Positions 9,561 through 19,312 of a stretch of DNA of 64,000 nt are shown piece by piece. The notes under the pieces are model-generated. The model ran no database searches and was not told where the DNA came from. It was given only the letters and a program-made list of their open reading frames with translations. Each line of letters opens with the position of its first letter. The stretch's first letter is position 1. A program made the position numbers and the translations under genes. Source of the DNA: Globodera rostochiensis (taxonomy: Eukaryota; Nematoda; Chromadorea; Rhabditida; Heteroderidae); contig JAEVLN010000005.1 in NCBI GenBank assembly GCA_018350325.1, forward strand, positions 382,142-446,141, written 5' to 3'.

Positions 9561-10559
9561 CAGTGATGTCCCGGTTCCATTTTTTCTGGCGGTTCCGAAA
9601 ACCGGTTCCGGAATTGGCTCCGAATTTTAATGTTTCCGGGAACCGGTTCCAAAAACGGTTACGAATTTTCATGGAACCGGGGAACCGGTTCCCGGAACCG
9701 GTTCCAAAGCGGTTCCGATTCCAAAAATTTGTAAATGCGGCCAAAAATTTTTAAAAAAATCGGAAAAATGTATTTAGGTCAGTAATGCCAATAAAAAATA
9801 TTCAATATCAGTTAAAAAATGTTTCAAAATATAGTAAATCTTCATTTTTTCGCATAAAATATGTTTTTTATCATATTTCTCCACGCCAATTTTTTCTCAA
9901 CAATTCGAGGCACACTTTTACAGGGCATGGCTAAATCAGTGGCCCATACGATTAAGATTGGCCCGGGGGGGGGGGGGGTGGCCTCTGGATGATTTCCGAT
10001 ACAATCGGAATTTTATGTACAAAAACACGCACATTTCGTTTTTTTTGCGTAATTTTTTCAACTACTTTAGGCAAGGAGGTGAGGGTTCGGCGGTGCCGAT
10101 AGGCGCCGCCGAGAAAAAATTTTGCAAAATCCGCCATTTCTTTTAATTTAAACAATTTTTTTTCAATATTTATTTACATCAAAAATTAATGTTTACATGA
10201 TGTTTAAGCTTAAGATTAACGAACCCGGGTGGCTTAGGCCTAAGCCTAACGAACCCCAAGCCAGGCTGGCTTAGGCCTAAGCCTAACGAACCCCTAACTC
10301 TCCAACTTAAAGGAATCATTTTAGAAACACTGAATAACTCGATCAAATTCAATAGATTGCCTCATCGGTGTCCAATTTCAGTTCAAATTCGGTTTCATTC
10401 TCTTTATCACTCCCACTTCACTTAAATCCAAACGGACGCTTTTTTAATCATATTCAATTCATTACGCATTTCGGAACCGGTTCCGGGAACCGGTTCCAAA
10501 AACAGTTCCGAATTTTTCGCGGTTTCACGGTTCCGGTTCCAGGAACTGGGACATCACTG
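9561..10559. mobile_element. hAT-like non-autonomous transposon, 999 bp
   Basis: The left end is CAGTGATGTCCCGGTTCC. The right end is its reverse complement with one mismatch in 18 bp. The element is flanked by the perfect 8-bp direct repeat GCCCCAAT at 9553-9560 and 10560-10567. Eight-bp duplications and CA-GTG ends are hallmarks of the hAT superfamily. The interior holds palindromic GGAACCGGTTCC words near both ends, a poly-G tract at about 9963, a GC hairpin (10088-10111) and a duplicated GGCTTAGGCCTAAGCCTAAC block (10218-10290). No transposase is encoded. Confidence 0.85.
10088..10111. repeat. Dispersed GC-rich hairpin (GATA loop)
   Basis: Arms CGGCGGTGCC and GGCGCCGCCG surround a GATA loop. 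The same structure recurs at 13250, 33439, about 33570, about 38855, about 38990, about 44265, about 44395 and 63739. Confidence 0.8.
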
Positions 10560-10567
10560 GCCCCAAT

Positions 10568-11672
10568 TGCTCTGAATCTGGTAGTTTGACGCCTAAGCTC
10601 TAAAAATAACCACAGTAGAGATACCTTAGCATTGATACCCTTTGAATGGCTTGGCCAAATCTCGTTGTACCAAAATCCGTTAAACCAATTCTTGAAAAAT
10701 GCCAATTTCATTTTTGAGCTCTGATTGCGAAAATTGATTATAATCTCAAGATTAGTTGCAAGTGGTCGTTATTTGAGTAGCAAAACAGAGCTTGAGTATG
10801 TAATGGCCCCAAGGCCGAAAAAGACTTGCGACCAACGCACTAATTGTTGGGCACGTTGCACATCAATTTGTAACTGTCCCAACTTCGGTCTTATGGAAAA
10901 CATGTGCATGCACAACGATCTCTTAGACAACAGGCATAGACGTGTCGCAAAATTCGCGTAGCTTGAGAGACTGCTCCAAATTGTTCTGTGAGCTTAACTA
11001 AAACCAAGCAAACAAGAAACCTTCGAAAGCTCTAAATGAACATTGGGTGGAAAATACTGAAAAAGTACCGGTACCGACAAATTTGTTGGTAAGCAACGCT
11101 TGTCGCATGGGCACAAAGAAATTTCTGCACCTCTTGCGCCAGCAAACAATCGATTTTGAATAGCCAAAATGAAATATTTTAAATTATAATAGGTTTTTTT
11201 AGGTTCGGATAGGAGGTGGGTTAAAACAACGAAATTTCCGACTAAAAACATGTTTTTCGTGCATAACTCGCCAAAACAAAGCTGCAGAAAAATAGGTAAA
11301 ACTAGAGTTGGACAAGAACGGGTATCCGGAACCGGGTCCGGTATCCGGGTGTCTAGGATCCGGATTAGTACGAAATAAAAGGCCGCGTAGTGGCTTGCCA
11401 ACAGCGATTGGTGAAAAAATTTCAAAATTTTCTGGTTTTTTGGGTCTCGAGTCTTGGTCCTCGTTAAATTTCATGTCTGGAACAGCCCTACATATCCGTC
11501 GCCGTCGTGCCGAAATTGGCAAACTTCGACATTTTGTGCTCTCAAATCGGAATTGTTCAAAAAGCAAAAATTACAACAAAAAAGCAAATAATGATCGAAT
11601 CCTGCTTATTGACGATTTTGGGACAAAGATTCTTTTTCAAAAATTTGAAATCATGGAATTGAAACTATTCAT
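10568..11672. other. Intergenic, no supported gene
   Basis: Several short open frames exist, but none shows domain, intron or family support. About 11310-11360 contains alternating ATCCGG/CCGGAT words resembling another degenerate palindromic repeat. Confidence 0.5.
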
Positions 11673-12281
11673 TTAAATGCTCCCTTCTTGCTTATAAGAG
11701 TTTTTGAGCCCGGCCCGCTTTAACTCGGCTTTTCTCTGATCAAATTTTTCTACCAATTTTTGTCGCTCATTTTTTTCATAGACCACTTTTTGACTTCGGC
11801 TAAATTCTTTTTTCCATTTATATATTTTATTGCGATTGACTCCCAAATGTTTAGCAATTTTAATGTCAATTTGATTCAATTCTTTTTTCGAATATTTTCC
11901 TTTTTTCTTAAATTCGTCTTTCATTTCGTGGAATTTGTCGATTATTTTACGTTTTTCATTTGAAGAAATTTCTTCACCATTTTTGGCATTATCAGAGTGA
12001 TCAGACTCTGTGAGAGGAATATTCTGATCAGTTGAATTGGGTTCAATTTGTCCAATTTGGGTGTTCTGCCGGTCGATTTGGCGATGGACATTTTGTCCAA
12101 AGTTTGTTGGCGCTGGCATTTTCAAATCTTCGGTTTCATCCTTGTCCCACCAGCCGTCTCCGAATATTTCATCAAATAATTTGAGTGGCGTTTCCTCCAT
12201 TTTTACTTTTACGGATTCAGCTTTGTCCAATGAATTTGTTGCGAATAATAAAACTAAAATTAAAATCCATAACTCTTCCAT
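11673..12281 (-). CDS. Secreted HTH-repeat family member, 3'-truncated
   Basis: A 202-codon frame with the same start as its relatives (MEELWILILVLLFATNSLDK), the acidic spacer, HTH unit 1 (VNRNKIYKWKKEF) and only the first half of unit 2. It then ends KNSYKQEGSI. The unit-2 recognition helix and the third-unit exon are missing compared with the copies at 8287, 15512 and 18414. The intact frame and signal peptide mean a short product is possible. The last residues GSI coincide with those of the 8287 copy, which could be chance or a recombination end. Confidence 0.65.
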   Translation of the reverse strand: MEELWILILVLLFATNSLDKAESVKVKMEETPLKLFDEIFGDGWWDKDETEDLKMPAPTNFGQNVHRQIDRQNTQIGQIEPNSTDQNIPLTESDHSDNAKNGEEISSNEKRKIIDKFHEMKDEFKKKGKYSKKELNQIDIKIAKHLGVNRNKIYKWKKEFSRSQKVVYEKNERQKLVEKFDQRKAELKRAGLKNSYKQEGSI

Positions 12282-12579
12282 TTTATTTTGATAAATAATC
12301 TCTGAAATTTTAGGGACCTTTAGGATATAAAATTTAAAAAAAACGTAAATTTAAAAGAATAATTAATATTCACAAAATAAAATAAAATGTTTTTTAGTCC
12401 AAATAAATTGGAGATCACTCAGAAAACAAATAATGTTGCCGATTATTTTCCAAATTTTTGCCAACCTTAAAATTATTAATCGCATTGGAGTAAATGGTGA
12501 CAATTTCCGGTCGCTTCTAATATTCCTGACATTTCGTAAATATTTTCCATAATCTTTTGAACCGGGACCAAATCAATAT

Positions 12580-12725
12580 TCTTGACTTCTAATTTTGACT
12601 AATAATTTTATAAAACCCTTTTAAAGTTATTTGTTTTTATAAAACCAATTATTAATTGAGATTTTCAAATTAAATGGGTTTGGGTAAATTAATTAATGAT
12701 AACACAAATACAAACTGAATTGAGA
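12580..12725. repeat. 145-bp direct repeat, left copy
   Basis: Begins ATTCTTGACTTCTAATTTTG and is repeated at 13379-13522 with only a few changes. The pair brackets about 650 bp containing the tRNA-like element and a GC hairpin. Confidence 0.8.
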
Positions 12726-12814
12726 ACAGAACAGGCCAAGCTAGAACAGGGTAAAAATTGAAGAATTGAACTTTTATTGAGTAATATATTTGAAACTTTC
12801 CAAATATTCATTAT

Positions 12815-12975
12815 GATCTCACGTGGCGCAATGGTTAAGCTGAGTGACGTGATTAAATTTTGTCTTTTCCCTAGTGAAAATCTTTTTTATTCTTTTTATT
12901 TAATTTTTTTTCGTATAATGGTGAGTGATGCCTGGGGCTGTGGGTTCGAACTTCAAACCTCAGACTGTGTAAATG
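12815..12975 (+). other. tRNA-derived element with an insertion
   Basis: TGGCGCAATGGTTAAGC fits a pol III A box, and GGGTTCGAACTTC fits a B box about 115 nt later, too far apart for a tRNA. The GAGTGACG and GAGTGATG words at the two edges of the intervening AT-rich block differ by one base. This suggests a block of about 75 bp inserted into a tRNA-like sequence with an 8-bp duplication. Confidence 0.4.
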
Positions 12976-13249
12976 ATTTTTTTTCTCTCTCTTTTTATGA
13001 ACTTAGATGGTAATTTTAAAAATATTGTAGATTTTTATTTTTTGAAGGCATAGATATTATTTATTTTTCTTTAAATTGAGAAAAAATCATAAGGGGGGTG
13101 GGGGCTTTTTGTTTTCTAACTTTTAAAAATAAAGACCAATTATTTAAAAAGCTCTCAAAATCTTCAACCCGGGCCCCTCCCATTCTAAAAAGCTTCAATA
13201 AATGGTTGCAAATCCCTTAACAAATTGAATCAAAAATTCAAAATTTTCT

Positions 13250-13273
13250 CGGCGGCGCCTATCGGCACCGCCG
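13250..13273. repeat. Dispersed GC-rich hairpin (inverted copy)
   Basis: Arms CGGCGGCGCC and GGCACCGCCG around a TATC loop; this is the reverse complement of the hairpin at 10088. Confidence 0.8.
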
Positions 13274-13378
13274 ACTCCCCCCAGAAGTAAAGCAGAATTT
13301 GCTAAAAAATTATTTAATTTTTTCACTAGAGTCACCCCCAAGGGTTCGGGAGCAAACCTATTTTGAACCTAACCAATA

Positions 13379-13522
13379 TTCTTGACGTCTAATTTTGACT
13401 AATAATTTTATAAAACCCTTTTAAAGTTATTTGTTTTTATAAACCAATTATTAATAGAGATTTTCAAATTAAATGGGTTTGGGTTAATTAATGATAACAC
13501 AAATACAAACTGAATTGAGTTT
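13379..13522. repeat. 145-bp direct repeat, right copy
   Basis: Near-identical to 12580-12725 and in the same orientation. The TCTAATTTTGACTAATAATT and AACACAAATACAAACTGAAT words are shared. Confidence 0.8.
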
Positions 13523-13589
13523 TTCCAATTAAATTTGTGAGCCCAACTCCCTAATAAAGCCTATTTTTAAATCAACATTGATACATTAA

Positions 13590-13690
13590 ATTAGGGTTCA
13601 GCCCCGACCCCTCGGGGGCGGAAAAATCGGGGACGGGTTGGCCATGTCGGGGGTTGGGGTTGAAGAAAATTTTGTTCATAAAAATTTCAG
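13590..13690. repeat. GGGGTCGGGG-family MITE-like copy
   Basis: Rich in CCCCGAC/GTCGGGG words starting after TTAGGGTTCAGCCCCGACC. It belongs with similar copies at 20383-20515 and 47199-47296. From 13700 to 14750 I see no gene; 13830-13940 has a similar TCCGTATCCG-rich repeat. Confidence 0.5.
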
Positions 13691-14757
13691 CAATGTCTTC
13701 ACATGATAAGCGTAAATATATAAATTTTTTTTAAAATTCGTTCATCATCCTTAAAAAATCAAGAGTGAAGACTATTTTTCTTTGTAATTTTTGAACAAAA
13801 ATATTTGATGGGTATGTCGTCATGTTTTAGGTAGGCATATGGTCACGGATATAAATTTCCGTGCCTTTTGTATCCGTGTCCGTTTGTATCCGTCTAATTT
13901 TCGAAATTCATATCCGTTATCCGGATATACAGCGTATATATCGGATTTTTAAGCTCAAAAAGTCCGAAATAGGCTTTTTTAGGCTTGGATAGGCTCGTTA
14001 AAACGACGATTTCCGGGGGTTAAAAATATGTTTTTTGTGCATAACTCGTCAAAACAAAACTGCAGAAAAATAGGCGTAAGTAAAAATCCCATTCTTGACC
14101 TAATTGCTGTCGTTAAAATTCTCTACTAAATTTTTTCGTTCTTCTTTTTTTATAGAACAACTTTTCCTCCAAATTTCGATCTTTGCGCCGTAGGGAAAAT
14201 TCAATTTTTTGCGCCGCAGAAAAAATTCAAAATTCGGGTTTTGGGCTATTTATTATATTTTTTCCAGAATTTTGATCGCCAAGCTATGAAATATACAAAA
14301 AGGTCTAGTTTCTGGCTGGTTTACTTTTAATATTATTTAGTATATTCGAAAATGAGAGTCGCGAGTGGTAACAGCCTGCTTTTCTTTAATAACTAAATAA
14401 CGTCATCGAAGCATTAAAAATTTAAATAGGCTTTAGGACTGAAAAGCTAACTCTGTTGGCTGCCTGGCCGGCGCTTAGTAGAACAGCGCGCACTTAGCCC
14501 GCCACGTCCTCACAGTAGGACTTGAATATTATTCGTGTACGGTATTTACTCGCCGGGTTAGCCAACTAGGCTGTGTTTTTTTGTCGCTGCTTGCCGGGCG
14601 CGTCCTGGGGGCCTAAAACCTATTTTTCAGCAAACTTGACTCTGAGGTAAATACGAAAAAAGCATTTTAAGCTTTATTGCCAGTATGGAGCGGCATCGTC
14701 AGCAAAAATGGCCAAAAATATGGCAGACATCCTTCAACGATTGACAAACATTGTCAA

Positions 14758-14928
14758 TAGTGATGCACGAGAGTCTCGGTCTCGAGTCTCGACTCGAAAA
14801 ATTTCTCGGGTTTTTGGGTCTCGGTCTCGAGTCTCGGGGTCAAGTCTCGGTCTCAAGTCTCGATGTCATTTCTTGGTCTCGGTCTCGACTCTCGAGTTTC
14901 GGTAAATTTTGGGTCTCGTGCATCACAA
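14758..14928. mobile_element. 171-bp MITE with GTGATGCACGAGA inverted ends
   Basis: Ends TAGTGATGCACGAGA and (reverse-complemented) TTGTGATGCACGAGA. Flanks ATTGTCAA and TTTGTCAA differ by one base, consistent with an 8-bp hAT-type target duplication. The interior is almost entirely GTCTCG/CGAGAC words. Confidence 0.7.
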
Positions 14929-15005
14929 TTTGTCAAGCAGCAACAAATTCCAGTTTTCTGTCAAAGTGCTGCCCCAAATATGAAGGACGACGTCATATTA
15001 AATTA

Positions 15006-15290
15006 AATGACCGAAATCCCATCAGCATTAGGCGAATTACAAACGGATATTGCTTGCCAAGATGAGTTCACGAATTTTGATTTTAGTGATACAAAAAAAC
15101 GCTTAATGAAGCTCTCTTTAAAGGCTTCAATGCTAACATAGGCATGACCCCTACAAACACTGCTTTCGGTGTGATGAACTACATTGGACACCGGATTGTC
15201 CGAAAATCATCCGCATCTGCAGAAACTGTACTGATCAGACACAAATAAAGCGATTTGAAACAAAAAGCGCTAGTATGTTGTGAGCAGGCC
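15006..15290 (+). pseudogene. Zinc-knuckle fragment (retroelement-like)
   Basis: A 44-codon frame from the ATG near 15008 ends in a stop near 15142. The adjacent frame then encodes CFRCDELHWTPDCP followed by C-x2-C, a CCHC-like knuckle one residue shorter than the classical spacing. The shift between the two parts and the short length suggest a decayed gag-like or host zinc-knuckle gene. Confidence 0.35.
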
Positions 15291-15511
15291 ATAAAAAGCA
15301 TGGTCAGCGTAAATCCAACTTTCGGAATTGCGTATTGATGAGTATTATTGATAGTCTAGTTTGCTTCAATAACGTAGTGACGTCATTGCAGTTTAATAAA
15401 AATATAAAAAATGCATATTTTTAGAATAATTTTAATTGTAAAAATATGAAATTATGAAAAATGAGCAGCGTCCTGCTGCTGCGGATACAGCCAAAAGATA
15501 GAAAGAAATCG

Positions 15512-16413
15512 TTAAAATTGCTTTTTCCATCTAACCAAAGTGGCGCTTCCAATATTCAACATTTTGGCAATTTCTCCGTTACTAATTTTAGGATTTTGCT
15601 CCCTAATTTCATAATAATGTTTCAACAATTCCTTTCGTTCGCTGTCGGAGTATTTTTGGTTTGGTTCTGTAAAAGAATTTTGAATTAATATAAAAAAATA
15701 ATAAATTTGGGCTCAAAATACTCACTGGTTTGGCCAAGTTCACTTTTCCACCTGGAAATTGTTTTAAAAGTGAAGCCCAACTCTTTCGCCACAATTTTAT
15801 CTAATTTATTTTGCGAGTTTTTAAATCCGGCCCGCTTTAACTCGGCTTTCATTTGATCAAATTTCTCTACCAAATTTTTACGTTCTTCTTTTTTCTTTCC
15901 AAGGTTATACATTTTTCTACTTAGGCCAAATTCTTTTTTCCATTTATATATTTTTGAGCGACAGACTTTTAAATGTTTAGCAATTTTCTCTTCAATTTGA
16001 ACTCTTTCTTTATCCGAATATTTTCCTTTTTGCTTAAATTCGTCTTTCATTACGTGGAATTTGTCAACAATTTTACGTTTTCGCTCGTCTTCTGTAATAT
16101 TTTCGCTTGAATTGGCATTATCAGAGTGATCAGACTCTGTGAGAGGAGGATTCTGATCAGTTGGATTGGGTTCAATTTGTCCAATTTGGGTGTTCTGCCG
16201 GTCGATTTGGTGATGGACATTTTGTCCAAAGTTTGTTGGCGCCGGCATTTTCAAATCTTCGGCTTCATCTTTGTCCCACCATTCTTCTACGAATAATTCG
16301 TCAAATGTTTGGAGTGACAAATCATCCAATTCCTCCAATTGTACGAATTCGGTTTTGTCGATTGAATTTGTTGCAAAGAATGAGACCAAAAATAAAATCC
16401 AAAACATGTCCAT
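15512..16413 (-). CDS. Secreted protein with three HTH repeats (two exons)
   Basis: Exon 1 is 16413-15726 and exon 2 is 15666-15512, with a 59-nt intron (GTGAG donor, TTTTACAG acceptor) at the same position as in the 8287 copy. The start is MDMFWILFLVSFFATNSIDK, signal-peptide-like. The acidic spacer is followed by HTH unit 1 (VCRSKIYKWKKEFG) and unit 2 (TISRWKSELGQT). The second exon supplies unit 3 (ATLVRWKKQF) before a stop at 15514-15512. Spliced length is about 280 aa, slightly shorter than the 8287 copy because the C-terminal tail is missing. Reading through without splicing would stop at 15685 inside the intron. Confidence 0.75.
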
Positions 16414-16414
16414 T

Positions 16415-17369
16415 TATTTATTGGGAAAATAATTTAATTTTATAATTAAAGGAAAAATAAATTTTAAGAATAATATAATATCAACTAAAAAATGAATGAA
16501 AATTAAAAATGGTGAATTTTTAAATGCAAATAATAAAAATTCTTTGGAGTAACTCAGAAAATCAATAAAGGCCATCATTTTCCAATGGTGAAAATTGCGG
16601 GCTGCTTCCATTAGAGCCTGATGTTCAGAATTGCTCGGCCAAGCATATTATTTTGCTTTGACTCGTCTCTTACAAATTAGTGCCAACAATTCGCTGCAAG
16701 CATTTAAACTAATTTAAAGTTTTGAACTTTATCGAATTTTAGTGCAACTAAACAAAGTTTTTTAAATGCCAAAACCTTTTTTTACTCCGCTTTTGGTCAT
16801 CGAATGGTGCAAATTTAAGCACTTTGAATAAACGACATTCTATAATTTCGATTTCGATAATTTCGAGGTTTTTCTTTCGGTTTTCTTACAAAAATCGAAA
16901 GAGAAAATTCATCGAAATTTTTTTGAAAGAGAAATTGTATCAAAGAAATTTTATTTTTTTCTAGACACTACCAGATTTTTCATATGTAAAACTACTGTTA
17001 TTCTTGGCTTATTGGAAAGGACTGAAAAATCTTCAAAAAATTTTCAACAAGTCTGTCAATACCGGGTTTTTTTTTTTGCAAATTTCAACCATTTTTCTAA
17101 AGAAAATTAAAATTTTTATTCGCCAAAAGCCCTCGATCCAATTTAATATTATTGTTTTTAATAAATTTTTGAAATTCAATAATTATTCGAATTAATGAAG
17201 GGCAAAAAAAATTTAAAAAAAAAGATATATTTTTGTTCCATTTTCGAAGGGTCTCTTTCGTTTCGATTTTGATAATTTCGAGGTTTTTCTTTTGGTTTTC
17301 TTACGAAAATCGAAATAAAAAAATTTTGATTTTGAAAAAAATTTCGATTTCGGAAAATTTCTCTTTCGA
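16415..17369. other. AT-rich intergenic sequence
   Basis: AT-rich sequence with TTTCGATTTCGATAATTTCG-type words near 16845 and again at 17255-17350, suggesting another low-copy dispersed repeat. No gene is supported. Confidence 0.5.
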
Positions 17370-17534
17370 CCCACCCCTGCTTTTGGCCCAGGCGCACCCT
17401 CTGGTCCGACGGGGCCTTAAAATATTCAATTTTTCAAAAAGTTTGCCACGATCCTCCTGATATTCTTTTACCTTTAGGTCCAGGCGCTCCGGGCTTGCCA
17501 GACGAATCCGGATGCCCAGGCGGTCTCAAAAGAT
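17370..17534 (-). pseudogene. Collagen Gly-X-Y fragment
   Basis: On the minus strand, SGKPGAPGPKG is followed by a GTAAAAG donor, an intron of about 55 nt and an exon with PVGPEGAPGPKAG. These are Gly-X-Y triplets from a cuticle-type collagen. A further possible Gly-X-Y patch (GPPGRTDTEGRG) lies upstream near 17850-17890, beyond the MITE at 17564-17705. Both ends are missing. Confidence 0.6.
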
Positions 17535-17563
17535 GGGAATGAGTGAGGGGGATGTGTGTGTAC

Positions 17564-17705
17564 CTGTATCGTATCGTATCGTATCGTAATCGTAAATATC
17601 GTAATTTTGGCCGTATCGAGTATCGTAAAAAATCGTATATTTTGGTGTATCGTAAATATCGTATATCGTGTATCGGATTTTGAGAAGATGATATCGACAT
17701 CCCTG
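17564..17705. mobile_element. 142-bp MITE of TATCG repeats with perfect 8-bp target duplication
   Basis: GTGTGTAC at 17556-17563 is repeated exactly at 17706-17713. The right end is ...ATATCGACATCCCTG and the interior is built from CGTAT/TATCG words. The left terminal bases (CTGTATCG) look worn compared with the right end. A related copy without clear duplication lies at 20145-20280. Confidence 0.7.
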
Positions 17706-17879
17706 GTGTGTACTGAGAGTGTCTACGATTGCGTCCAAATTTCCATGGTGATGATGATGATGAAGATGAGGGCAAGACGACGAAGAAAAAGATTGATGAT
17801 TGATTACTCAACGTTCTCTTCATCCGGATTCATCCTTTTTTTAATGCATCCATCCCACGACCCTCCGTGTCCGTTCGTC

Positions 17880-18410
17880 CTGGAGGTCCAACAACAATGA
17901 CGACGACAACAACGACGACGACGACAACAACGACAACGATAATAAAAGATCGTTAGCAGCAGCTGAACGTGTTGCATGGTCCCCCACCCCCGATTGATGA
18001 GGACCGGCAGAAGAATGGTGATGATAAGGATTGCCGCCGGGGAACAGAGGGACGACGACGGGTTCTTGCGCACTGAACCTCTGTTGTTGTGCTGGTGATG
18101 ATCCCTCCAATTCATGGACACGGTTGGGTTGGGTTGTGTGGACAGCCCCCCCCCCGCACGTCCCCCGAGGCGTTCTGTCAGTTCAGGACAAAGAAAAGGC
18201 ACCGAATTTGCACTTTTTCGGCGCAGCAATGACCAACAGCAGTAGCAGCAATTAATGGATCAATCAATATGTCTTCGCCTCCGGGTCATTTCATCCATTT
18301 CCCCGCCTCAAACAAATTAATTAAGAAAAACTTGAAACACAAATGAAAAACAAAAAGTGTTCTTTTTGCGGATACAGCAAAAATAATATAATTAAAATAG
18401 ATTTGGAGTT
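17880..18410. other. Simple-repeat-rich interval
   Basis: Contains an ACGACGACAACAACG-type trinucleotide tract (17895-17945) and a proline-rich poly-C tract (18147-18157). Long minus-strand open frames here are mostly products of the triplet repeat. Confidence 0.4.
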
Positions 18411-18413
18411 TTT

Positions 18414-19312
18414 TCAAACATTTTGCTGTCGTTTAAATTGTCTTTTCCATCTAACCAAAGTATCAGTTCCAATTTTCAACATTTTGACAATGTTCGCGTC
18501 ACTAATTTTAGGATTTTGGCCCTTAATTTCATAATATTGTTTCATCAATTTCTTTTGTTCGCTGTGGGAGTGTTTATGGGTTGGTTCTGTAAAAGAATTT
18601 TTAATTTTATTTAAATAATAAAATTGGCCTCAAAATACTCACCGGTTTGGCCAAGTTTCCGTTTCCAATTGTAAATTGTTACAAAAGTCAGGCCCAACTC
18701 TTTTGCGACAGTTTCATTAATTTCATTTTGATAAGAGTTTTTGAAACCGGCCCGCGTTAACTCAGCTTTCATTTGATCAAATTTCTTGATTAAGTTTTCT
18801 CGCTCATTTTTTGGATTTTTTTGAGTTAAGCCAAATTCTTTTTTCCATTTATATATTTTTGAGCGATTTACTTTTAAATGTTTAGCAATTTTATCCTCAA
18901 TTTTAGTTCTTTCTTTTGTTGAATATTTACTTTTTTGCTTAAATTCGTCTTTCATTTCGTGGAATTTGTCGATAATGTTACGTTTTTCCTTTGAAGTCAT
19001 TTCTTCGCCATTTTTGGCATTATCAGAGTGATCAGACTCTGTGAGAGGAGGATTCTGATCAGTTGAATTGGGTTCAATTTGTCCAATTTGGGTGTTCTGC
19101 CGGTCGATTTGGTGATGGACATTTTGTCCAAAGTTTGTTGGCGCCGGCGTTTTCAAATCTTCGGCTTCACCTTTGTCCCACCAGCCGTCTCCGAATATTT
19201 CATCAAATGATTTGAGTGGCGTTTCCTCCATTTTTACTTTTACGGATTCAGCTTTGTCCAATGAATTTGTTGCGAATAATAAAACTAAAATTAAAATCCA
19301 TAACTCTTCCAT
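18414..19312 (-). CDS. Secreted protein with three HTH repeats (two exons)
   Basis: Exon 1 is 19312-18643 and exon 2 is 18586-18414, with a GT-AG intron at the conserved family position. The chosen start gives MEELWILILVLLFATNSLDK, identical to the 12281 copy. The frame is open further upstream, but that part has no family counterpart. HTH unit 1 (VNRSKIYKWKKEFG), unit 2 (TIYNWKRKLGQT) and unit 3 in exon 2 (DTLVRWKRQFKRQ) are all present. Spliced length is about 280 aa. This and the 15512 copy are the best-preserved minus-strand members. Confidence 0.75.

Noticed and set aside
10994..11567. Overlapping 122-143 aa minus-strand frames
   Set aside because: Two frames overlap each other and a palindromic ATCCGG repeat; composition looks random.
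17804..18229. 141-aa minus-strand frame as a full collagen exon
   Set aside because: Mostly a CGT/CAT triplet-repeat translation; only a few Gly-X-Y triplets near 17850-17890 look collagen-like.
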